A stretch of 49,195 nt of DNA from Lysobacteraceae bacterium. Lineage in GTDB: Bacteria; Pseudomonadota; Gammaproteobacteria; Xanthomonadales; Rhodanobacteraceae. The notes beneath the pieces are model-generated. The model saw nothing but the letters and a program-made list of their open reading frames with translations, was not told the origin of the DNA and ran no database searches. The number at the start of each line of letters is the position of its first letter. Position 1 is the stretch's first letter. Position numbers and translations under genes: made by a program. The stretch is from contig JAGWIC010000001.1 in NCBI GenBank assembly GCA_028866435.1, positions 1 through 49,195 of the forward strand, written 5' to 3'. Of the stretch, positions 42,462 through 49,195 are shown one piece after another.

Positions 42462-43250
42462 CTACGCCTTGTCGGGCTTGCGCGGCGTGCTGGCGTCGGC
42501 CTTGCGCGTGCGGCCGGCCAGCTTGCGCGCCGCCGCGCCCACGGCCTGCCCGACAGCGTTTTTTGCTGTCTTCGCCGTTGCCCGTGCCGGGGATTTCGCC
42601 TTTGGCGTGGCCGTTGGCTCTTCCCCCGCCGCCGCGGCGTCGGCGTCCTCCATCGCGGTATCGCTCTCGAACAGGGCGATGGCGGTGCTCGCCACCTGGC
42701 CGGTGTCGTAATAGGCATAGGCACCCACGCCGAGGGCGCCGATCACCGGCAGCCAGCGCGCGAGTCCCTTGGTTACCGTGCGCTCGGTCAGTCTGACGCC
42801 GATCTGCCGGGCGACCCGCTCCGCCACGTTGTACGACATGCGGCGGAAGATCAGCCGATCGCCCACCTGCACCACCAGATCGCGGAACGCCTGCGCCGCG
42901 GTGTGCCGGAACAGGCACCACAGCATCTGTTCGCGGCCGAGGCTGTGGTTGCGGCCATAGGCGGCGGCGATGTCGCTGACCATCTGGCCCTGGATCTTCC
43001 AGATCGCGACCAGCTCCGGCAGCAGGGTCAGCCAGCCCAGCGGCCCCACCGGCAGCGCCAGCGAACCGGCCGTCAGCGCGGCGCGCTGGGCGGCGCGACT
43101 GGCCAGCTTGCGCGCCTCGGTGGCGGGGTCACCGCTGCCATCGACCTTGCTGTCCGGCACCTCGCTGACGAAGTCGAGGATCGCCGCGGTGATGCGGCTG
43201 TACTCGGCCGGCGCGACCACCGCGGGCACCTGGGTACTGTGTTTGCTCAT
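42462..43250 (-). CDS. EcsC family protein
   Basis: A protein of 262 residues with the EcsC domain (about 15-190: SRAAQRAALTAGSLALPVGPLGWLTLLPELVAIWKIQGQMV in parts, LIFRRMSYNVAERVARQIGVRL). A hydrophobic stretch (PVIGALGVGAYAYYDTG) lies near the end, followed by a charged, Ala/Lys/Arg-rich tail of about 60 residues that may bind acidic partners. The function is unknown. GGGAG lies six bases before the ATG at 43250. Confidence 0.82.
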   Translation of the reverse strand: MSKHSTQVPAVVAPAEYSRITAAILDFVSEVPDSKVDGSGDPATEARKLASRAAQRAALTAGSLALPVGPLGWLTLLPELVAIWKIQGQMVSDIAAAYGRNHSLGREQMLWCLFRHTAAQAFRDLVVQVGDRLIFRRMSYNVAERVARQIGVRLTERTVTKGLARWLPVIGALGVGAYAYYDTGQVASTAIALFESDTAMEDADAAAAGEEPTATPKAKSPARATAKTAKNAVGQAVGAAARKLAGRTRKADASTPRKPDKA

Positions 43251-43601
43251 GCCGGACTCCCTGGGAGGGTGGGTGGTAGAAACGCTCGAGGCGGATATCC
43301 CTGGCCTGCGAGGACGGTTTTGCGGCGATTCGCCGGTCCATGGTGGTTGTACGGGCCAGGAAGCGGCCGGTAGTGGGCCTGGACCGCAGGCGGGGCCGTG
43401 CAGCCCGGACGACTGATGCCGCCCACGCTCCCGGGGCTGGCCCTGCGCTGGCGGCGGCCCGCTTGCGCGCAGTGTAGACAATCGGCGTGAAACCGCGGTG
43501 GTCGTCGTGCCATGCGTGCCGACGCGGGCGTGGCTTGGCATGCGCGGTTGGACAGGGGGTCATGCATGACTTTCGGGACAGCCATCGTGCGGGCGGTGTA
43601 T

Positions 43602-43619
43602 GTAATGTTATAACATCAC
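43602..43619. promoter_or_regulatory. Zur-like operator upstream of the second TonB receptor
   Basis: GTAATGTTATAACATCAC is an 18-base dyad with one mismatch around a perfect ATGTTATAACAT core, 37 bases before the ATG of the receptor. It closely resembles the gammaproteobacterial Zur box (GTTATGTTATAACATAAC-like). It stands out as the only AT-rich palindrome in a GC-rich region. Zinc-dependent repression is inferred. Confidence 0.6.
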
Positions 43620-43656
43620 GTTTTCTCTCCCCGTTCCCGCCTGCCCGAGTACGCCG

Positions 43657-45843
43657 ATGAAACATTCCCTGCTTGCCCTGAGCCTTGCCGTTGCCCTCGC
43701 CACCGTTCCGGGTTCTCCCGCCGAAGCAGCTCCCTCCGCGGTTGCCTCCCCCGCCGCGGCGGCCGCAAACGGCAATGACGAGGGTGGTGGCACGCCGCAC
43801 CAGCACCGGCGCAAGGCACAGGATCTTGAAGGCGTCAGCGTCACCGCCAGGCTGGACCAGGCGCGCAACGCGCTGTCCCCCGATACCGGCAGCAGCCAGT
43901 ACGTGATCGACCAGAAGGCCATCACCCAGTTGCCGCTGGGTGCGGCCACGCCGATGAACCAGGTGCTGTTGCAGGCGCCGGGCGTGGTGCAGGACTCCTA
44001 CGGCGGTCTGCACGTGCGTGGCGACCACGCCAACCTGCAATACCGCATCGATGGCGTGATCATTCCCGAGTCGATCGCCGGCTTCGGCCAGACCCTCGAT
44101 GCGCGCACGATCCAGGTGGTGAAGCTGCTCGATGGCGCCCTGCCGGCGCAGTATGGCGAGCGTACGGCGGCGGTGGTCGACATCACCACTAGGAGCGGCC
44201 ACGCGCTCGGCAACGGCGGCAGCGTGGGCGTCAGCACCGGCAGCAACGGCATGTTGAACCCCAACGCCTCGATCTGGGGCGACAGCGGTCGCTGGAGCTA
44301 TTTCCTGACCGCCAACTACATGGAGAACGATGCCGGCATCGAGAACCCTACGGCCAGCAAGAAGCCCGTCCACGATCACACCAACCAGGTCAAGGCTTTC
44401 GGCAACCTGAGCTACCTGATCAACGACGATACCCGGCTGAGCCTGCTGTTCGGGATCTCCAACAACCGCTTCCAGATTCCCGATCGTCCGGGCCAGACAC
44501 CGGCGTTCGGCTACCTGGACACGGTCGCTTTCAACTCGGCCGACCTCAACGAGCGGCAGCACGAGCAGACCCGCTTCGGCGTGCTGGCGCTGCAGGGCAG
44601 GCTGGGCAGCACGGATTATCAGGTCTCGCTGGGCCAGCGTTACAGCGGCCTGCAGTACATTCCCGACGACGTCGGCGACCTGATGTTCAACGGCGTGGCC
44701 GCGGCGACCCGTCAAGCCGACCGCGCCAGCACGCTGCAGGCCGACTTTTCCATGCCGCTGGGCGACAGCCATACCCTGCGCTATGGCTTGTACGGCGATT
44801 TCGAGCAGGCGGCCACGCACGTCAACTCGCTGGTGTTCCCCGCCAACCCGGATGGCAGCCAAGCCAGCACGGTGCCGTTCACGGTCTTCACCGGCGACCA
44901 CATCACCGCCCGCACCTGGGCGGCCTATGTGCAGGACGAATGGAGCATCGGCGAAAACTGGACCGTGAACTACGGTTTGCGTGGTGACCGCTACCAGGCG
45001 TTCGGCGGCAGCGAGAGCCAGCTCAGCCCGCGCCTGGGCGTGGTCTGGCAGGCGACGCCCGGAACCACCGTGCATGCCGGCTATTCGCGCTATTTCACGC
45101 CGCCGGCAGCCGAGATGATTTCCGCCACCGACATCGCCTCGTTCGCCCACACCACCAACGCGGTGAAGAACTACGGCAACAACCAGCCGCTGGCGGAGCG
45201 TTCGGACTACCTTGACCTCGGCGTGTCGCAGAACGTCGGCACGAACCTCACCCTGGGCCTGGACGGCTATCTGCGCCGGGTCGATCGCCTGCAGGACGAG
45301 GGCCAGTTCGGCCAGGCCCTGGTCTACTCCACCTTCAACTACGCCTACGGCCGCATTGCCGGCGTGGAGTTCAGCGCCAGCTATGACCAGGGTCCGTTCT
45401 CGTCGTATTTCAACTTCGCCTACAACCACGCCGAGGGCGAGCGGGTGATCACCAGCCAGTACAACTTCTCGCCGGAGGACCTGGCCTACATCCACAACCA
45501 TTTCATCCATCTCGACCACGATCAGAAGTACACCTCGTCCGGCGGCGTCACCTACGCGCTGGGCGACACCACCAGGGTCGGCGCCAACTACCTGTTCGGC
45601 AGCGGCCTGCGGCGCGACGGCCTGGTGCCGAACGGCGATACCATGCCGGCCTACTTCCAGCTCGACCTCAGCATCTCGCACGATTTCGACCTTGCCCCGT
45701 TCGGCAAACTGCACACCCAGCTGGCGCTGATCAACGCGCTGGACCGCAGCTACCAGCTGCGCGACGGCACCGGCATCGGCGTGGGTGCGCCGCAGTTCGG
45801 CCCGCGTCGTGGCCTGTATCTGAGCCTGCAGAAGGAGTTCTGA
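43657..45843 (+). CDS. TonB-dependent receptor, probably zinc-regulated (ZnuD-like)
   Basis: An outer-membrane receptor of 728 residues with a signal peptide ending near PAEAA, a linker with HQHRR, a TonB-box-like region (LEGVSVTA), a plug with MNQVLLQAPGVVQDSYGGLHVRGDHANLQYRIDGV (in parts), and a barrel ending in a terminal Phe (YLSLQKEF), as expected for outer-membrane assembly. A histidine/aspartate-rich loop (HNHFIHLDHDQKY) could bind metal. With the Zur-like operator upstream, zinc uptake of the ZnuD type is the best guess; other transition metals cannot be ruled out. The start codon has a weak SD. Confidence 0.8.
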   Translation: MKHSLLALSLAVALATVPGSPAEAAPSAVASPAAAAANGNDEGGGTPHQHRRKAQDLEGVSVTARLDQARNALSPDTGSSQYVIDQKAITQLPLGAATPMNQVLLQAPGVVQDSYGGLHVRGDHANLQYRIDGVIIPESIAGFGQTLDARTIQVVKLLDGALPAQYGERTAAVVDITTRSGHALGNGGSVGVSTGSNGMLNPNASIWGDSGRWSYFLTANYMENDAGIENPTASKKPVHDHTNQVKAFGNLSYLINDDTRLSLLFGISNNRFQIPDRPGQTPAFGYLDTVAFNSADLNERQHEQTRFGVLALQGRLGSTDYQVSLGQRYSGLQYIPDDVGDLMFNGVAAATRQADRASTLQADFSMPLGDSHTLRYGLYGDFEQAATHVNSLVFPANPDGSQASTVPFTVFTGDHITARTWAAYVQDEWSIGENWTVNYGLRGDRYQAFGGSESQLSPRLGVVWQATPGTTVHAGYSRYFTPPAAEMISATDIASFAHTTNAVKNYGNNQPLAERSDYLDLGVSQNVGTNLTLGLDGYLRRVDRLQDEGQFGQALVYSTFNYAYGRIAGVEFSASYDQGPFSSYFNFAYNHAEGERVITSQYNFSPEDLAYIHNHFIHLDHDQKYTSSGGVTYALGDTTRVGANYLFGSGLRRDGLVPNGDTMPAYFQLDLSISHDFDLAPFGKLHTQLALINALDRSYQLRDGTGIGVGAPQFGPRRGLYLSLQKEF

Positions 45844-45869
45844 TCGCGCCATAAAGCCGATACAGGGAA

Positions 45870-45941
45870 TGTAGGAGCGACTTCAGTCGCGATAGCTTTT
45901 TGGGAACCCGCCGAAAGCCTCGCCACTGAAGTCGCTACTGC
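45870..45941. repeat. REP-like inverted repeat
   Basis: TGTAGGAGCGACTTCAGTCG and its near complement (ACTGAAGTCGCTACTGC) with a short spacer form a long hairpin in the gap after the receptor gene. It belongs to the GTAGGAGCGAC REP type common in Xanthomonadales and Pseudomonas relatives. No RAYT transposase gene is seen in the window. Confidence 0.75.
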
Positions 45942-46017
45942 AGGCATGAGATGAAAGAATGCGCGGTGCGTCCCATCGATTATGCTGGCCGCGCTTTTTT
46001 CACCATGGGCAAGACCG

Positions 46018-47211
46018 ATGCGACCCCGCCTACCCGAACCCGGCGCCGACGAGCGCGCGCATTCCGAGCGGCTGCTGCAACTGCTGCGCGGGCTGATCGC
46101 GGCCCAGGGGCCGCTGCCGTTTTCGCACTACATGGAGCGCTGCCTGTACGCGCCGGGGCTGGGCTACTACAGCGCCGGCCGCACCAAGTTCGGCGCGGCC
46201 GGCGACTTCGTCACCGCGCCCGAGCTGGGCGAGCTGTTCGCGCGCTGTGTCGTGCGTGCGCTGCAGCCGACGCTGGCCGCGCTGGGCGCGCAGGCCGACT
46301 TCCTCGAACTGGGCGGCGGCAGCGGCGCCTTTGCCGAGTCCGCGCTGCGCGCGCTCGACGCCAGCGGCAGCCTGCCGCGGCGTTACCTGATCCTCGAGCC
46401 CAGCGCCGATCTGCGCGAACGCCAGCGCGAACGGCTGCGGACCCATCTCGGTGCCGACATCAACGCCCGTGTGCACTGGCTGGACCGCCCGCCCGAGCAG
46501 GACTGGCAAGGCGTGCTGTTCGCCAACGAAGTGATCGACGCCCTGCCGGCCACCCGCTTCAGCGTGCAAGGCGGCGAGGTCCACGAGGAATACGTGGCGC
46601 TGGATGGCGAAGGCCGGCTGAGGCTGCTGGACCGCCCCGCCGATGCGCTGGTGGGCGGCGCGGTGCGGCATCTGGAGCGTGATCTCGGCGCCGATTTCGT
46701 CGACGGCTATCGTTCCGAGGTACTGCCGCAGTTGCCCTACTGGATGCAGGCCGTGGCCGGTTCGCTCAGCGCGGGCGTCATGCTGTTCATCGACTACGGT
46801 TACGTGCGCCGCGAGTTCTACCTGCCCGAACGCAGCGACGGCACCCTGATGGCGCACTATCGCCATCACGCGCACAACGACCCGCTGTACCTGCCCGGCC
46901 TGAACGACCTCACCGCGTCGGTCGATTTCACCGCGCTGGCCGAGGCCGGCCGCAGCGCCGGCTTCGACCTGGCCGCCTATCTTCCGCAGGCGCAGTTCCT
47001 GATCGGCGCGGGCCTGCAGGAGGTCTTCGCCGAGGCGCAGGCACGGGCGGCGGACGACCATGAGAGCTATCGCCTGGCCCAGCAGGTGAAGAAGCTGCTG
47101 CTGCCGGACCAGATGGGCGAGCGGTTCCAGGCCATGGTGCTGACGCGCGGGCCCGATGCCCTGCCGCTGCCGCCCGACCTGCTCGCGGCCGACCAGCGCG
47201 GCCGGCTGTAA
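46018..47211 (+). CDS. MidA-type SAM-dependent methyltransferase (COG1565)
   Basis: A cytoplasmic protein of 397 residues of the NDUFAF7/MidA family. The family's early motif YMERCLYAPGLGYYSAGRTKFGAAGDFVTAPE (in parts) is clear, followed by FLELGGGSGAF (SAM-binding) and FANEVIDALPA. In mitochondria NDUFAF7 methylates an arginine of complex I; the bacterial target is not established. The ATG at 46018 is chosen as the conserved region follows; 45982 is an alternative with 12 more residues. The gene ends 11 bases from the stop of the convergent CCA gene. Confidence 0.9.
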   Translation: MRPRLPEPGADERAHSERLLQLLRGLIAAQGPLPFSHYMERCLYAPGLGYYSAGRTKFGAAGDFVTAPELGELFARCVVRALQPTLAALGAQADFLELGGGSGAFAESALRALDASGSLPRRYLILEPSADLRERQRERLRTHLGADINARVHWLDRPPEQDWQGVLFANEVIDALPATRFSVQGGEVHEEYVALDGEGRLRLLDRPADALVGGAVRHLERDLGADFVDGYRSEVLPQLPYWMQAVAGSLSAGVMLFIDYGYVRREFYLPERSDGTLMAHYRHHAHNDPLYLPGLNDLTASVDFTALAEAGRSAGFDLAAYLPQAQFLIGAGLQEVFAEAQARAADDHESYRLAQQVKKLLLPDQMGERFQAMVLTRGPDALPLPPDLLAADQRGRL

Positions 47212-47222
47212 GGCGCGGTGTC

Positions 47223-48470
47223 CTATGGCGCCGGTGGGCCGGGCGGATACCCGCGCTTGAGCGCGGCGATGGCGTCGATCCGCGCCTGTGTCATCGCCTT
47301 GCCGATCGCCGGTCCGGCCAGGCCCTGTGCCACGAAGTGGGCGGCGTCGACGGCCGCCGCCGCACGGTTCGCCTCGCGCAGATAGCCGGCTTGCGGATAG
47401 GCATCCTGCCCATGGCCAAGCCGGCCGCGCTTGTCCGCCTCGCAGGCGAGCAGCAAGGTGTCCAGCCGCGCCGGCCGGCGCAAGGCGTCGACGGCGCCGA
47501 GCAGCTTGAGTACCGTCGCCGGCTTCAGTTCGAACGCGCGATGGACGTTCAGGTGCTCGCGGCACACCAGTTCGGCCAGCACCGCGTATTCGGTCGGCAC
47601 CTTCAGCCGGGCGCACAGGGCACGCACGGGCGCCACGCCACGATGCTCATGGCCGATATGCCGGGGCAGCTCGCCGGCCGGCGTGAGCGCCTTGCCGAGG
47701 TCGTGCAGCAGGGCGCAGAAGCCGACCAGGCCATCGCCCGGAGCGAGCCGCGCCGCGGCGTCGAGAACCAGCTCCAGATGCACGCCGGCATCGATCTCCG
47801 GGTGGAATTCCGCACGCTGCGGCACGCCGTAGAGGGCGTCGATCTCGGGGAACAGCACCGCCAACGCGCCGCAATCGCGCAGTACGCGCAGGAAAGCCGA
47901 AGGCTGCGCCTCGGCCAGCGCCTTGCGCGTCTCGGCCCACACCCGCTCGGCGACCAGATGACTTACCTCGCCGTCGCCCACCATCTGCCGCATCAGCGCC
48001 ATCGTCTCGCTGGCCACGGTGAAGCCCAGCGGTGCGAAGCGCGCGGCAAATCGCGCGACCCGCAGCACCCGCACCGGATCCTCCACGAAGGCGGACGACA
48101 CGTGCCGCAGCACGCGCCGCTCGATATCGCGCACGCCGTGGTAGGGATCGGTCAGCGCGCCGTGCTCGTCCTCGGCGATCGCGTTGATGGTCAAGTCGCG
48201 GCGGGCCAGGTCCTGTTCCAGGCTTACCGTTGCATCGGCCTGGAAGACAAAGCCGTGGTAGCCGCGCCCGCTCTTGCGCTCGGTGCGCGCCAGCGCATAC
48301 TCCTCGCCGCTGGTCGGGTGCAGGAACACCGGGAAATCCTTGCCCACCGGCTTGTAGCCCAGCGCCAGCAATTCATCCGGCAACGCGCCGACCACCACGT
48401 GATCGCGGTCGACCAGTGGCCGACCCAGCAATTTGTCGCGGACCGCGCCGCCCACCAGATAGATTCGCAT
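47223..48470 (-). CDS. cca: Multifunctional CCA-adding tRNA nucleotidyltransferase
   Basis: The enzyme that adds CCA to tRNA 3' ends, 415 residues. [14 protein letters not shown], with the metal-binding Asp21 and Asp23 ([11 protein letters not shown]), [12 protein letters not shown] and [16 protein letters not shown] are typical of the class II enzyme. The C-terminal HD domain is present ([17 protein letters not shown]), so this is the long gammaproteobacterial type with phosphatase and phosphodiesterase activities. The ATG at 48470 is chosen because the conserved first strand starts there; no SD is visible. Confidence 0.95.
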   Translation of the reverse strand: MRIYLVGGAVRDKLLGRPLVDRDHVVVGALPDELLALGYKPVGKDFPVFLHPTSGEEYALARTERKSGRGYHGFVFQADATVSLEQDLARRDLTINAIAEDEHGALTDPYHGVRDIERRVLRHVSSAFVEDPVRVLRVARFAARFAPLGFTVASETMALMRQMVGDGEVSHLVAERVWAETRKALAEAQPSAFLRVLRDCGALAVLFPEIDALYGVPQRAEFHPEIDAGVHLELVLDAAARLAPGDGLVGFCALLHDLGKALTPAGELPRHIGHEHRGVAPVRALCARLKVPTEYAVLAELVCREHLNVHRAFELKPATVLKLLGAVDALRRPARLDTLLLACEADKRGRLGHGQDAYPQAGYLREANRAAAAVDAAHFVAQGLAGPAIGKAMTQARIDAIAALKRGYPPGPPAP

Positions 48471-48743
48471 GAGGGGGATTCTGCCACGCCGACCGACCGG
48501 CGCTGCCGCCATGGCGTCCCACCCCTTCGGCTCCGACGAGGCTGAAGGGCTCAAGTTCTGCCGCCTTTCTGCCGCTAGCCATCTGGAGCTTCAGGCAGCA
48601 CCGCCTTGCGCTGGGCAAGACAGGCGGGAACCGCCGGGGGCCTCCAGGCGCGCCGGCGCGCGCAAGTATCCGCTACGGCCCTGCCGGTAGCGGCGGCAAT
48701 TGACCTGCCAAGGAGTGGTGCACAGGCTTCGGCTGGACCAACT

Positions 48744-49195
48744 TTGTCCCTTCTCAAGTCAACCGTTGCGATCGTTGCATTGACCCTGGCGCTGGCGCAG
48801 CCGGGCAAGGCCGACGCGCGCGCGAATGCGCCGGGACAGGGGCGGCCAACGGCTTTCGACCAGTTGGCCGAGCAGCTCGAAAGCGGGGAAATTTCAGCCG
48901 GCAGCGATGCGCAGATGGCGAAGCTGCTCGCACGCATCAGGACCCTGGTGCCGGCGGGCGATGCGAAGCGGCTGCTGCGCTACCAATATCTCTACTGCCT
49001 ATTCGGCATGGATGGCGAGCCGGCGCGCGCGGTGTCGGTCGCGGCGGACGGCATCGAAGCATCCAGTCGTCTTGGCTACCCGCAGGCGGAGGCCAATTTC
49101 CACTACTGCCGCGGCGATTACAGGCAAGTGCTGACGACGCCCCGGGACGCGCTGCCGGACTATCAGGCGGGTATCGCCATTGCGCGCCGCCTGGG
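48744..49195 (+). CDS. N-terminal part of an exported or membrane sensor protein, probably a TPR-type diguanylate cyclase
   Basis: The frame runs open to the window end. It starts with a signal-like segment (SLLKSTVAIVALTLALAQPGKADA) and continues with helical TPR-like repeats (FDQLAEQLESGE, AKRLLRYQYLYCLFGMDGEP, ASSRLGYPQAEANFHYCRGD, LPDYQAGIAIARRL). Sequences like this front GGDEF proteins in Xanthomonadales, but the enzymatic part lies outside the window. No ATG is found; TTG at 48744 is the only in-frame start codon after the AAGGAG at 48710-48715 and is 28 bases from it, so the start is uncertain. Confidence 0.55.
   Translation, partial: MSLLKSTVAIVALTLALAQPGKADARANAPGQGRPTAFDQLAEQLESGEISAGSDAQMAKLLARIRTLVPAGDAKRLLRYQYLYCLFGMDGEPARAVSVAADGIEASSRLGYPQAEANFHYCRGDYRQVLTTPRDALPDYQAGIAIARRL

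Overview
The window looks like chromosomal DNA of a high-GC gammaproteobacterium of the Lysobacterales (Xanthomonadales), most likely a Rhodanobacteraceae relative (Rhodanobacter/Dyella type). This rests on the Xps-type gene order of its type II secretion operon (E-F-G-H-I-J-K-L-M-N-D), on GTAGGAGC-type REP hairpins and GGGATTCGGGATTC-type repeats of the kind common in this order, and on the general gene content. The taxonomic call is inference; there is no rRNA gene in the window.

Layout. (1) 1-4180: C1 oxidation. The 3' end of a XoxF-type lanthanide methanol dehydrogenase is followed by XoxJ, an unusual two-heme XoxG-like cytochrome, and the glutathione-dependent formaldehyde pair FrmA/Gfa. 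(2) 4297-9404: a TonB-dependent receptor, then an AcoR-type sigma54 activator transcribed divergently from a small SRPBCC protein that has a good -24/-12 promoter in front. (3) 9520-14620: an exported methyltransferase, RluE, a two-gene unit for a secreted PA-domain metallopeptidase and a small exported partner, and TatD. (4) 15228-26566: a complete xps-type type II secretion operon. (5) 26627-31008: HrpB helicase, a DUF1161 protein and a secreted M28 aminopeptidase. (6) 31108-35349: two paralogous secreted proteins of unknown activity with a conserved HE(F/Y)AE motif, one carrying two PKD domains, each ending in the same hairpin sequence. (7) 36117-43250: housekeeping genes (BaiN-type flavoprotein, glutaminyl cyclase, DbpA, FolB, FolK, a membrane protein, a pteridine-reductase-type SDR, EcsC). 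(8) 43602-49195: a TonB receptor behind a Zur-like operator, MidA-type methyltransferase, CCA-adding enzyme, and the start of a probable sensor protein.

How it fits together. Methanol oxidised in the periplasm by XoxF would pass electrons to the cytochrome, and formaldehyde would be handled in the cytoplasm by Gfa and FrmA; the neighbouring TonB receptor could import a metal or cofactor for this system (inference). The type II secretion operon sits among at least four genes for exported hydrolase-like proteins that are plausible substrates.

The most unusual signal is a family of about 100-130 bp inverted-repeat elements found three times in the secretion operon. One lies between gspE and gspF; the other two lie in frame inside the prepilin leader regions of gspG and gspH, giving leaders of 48 and 53 residues, whereas gspI and gspJ in the same operon have ordinary leaders of 9 and 6. 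Other points worth checking are the GAFTDA (not GAFTGA) loop in the sigma54 activator, the loss of the tetracysteine motif in GspE, and the fused two-heme cytochrome.
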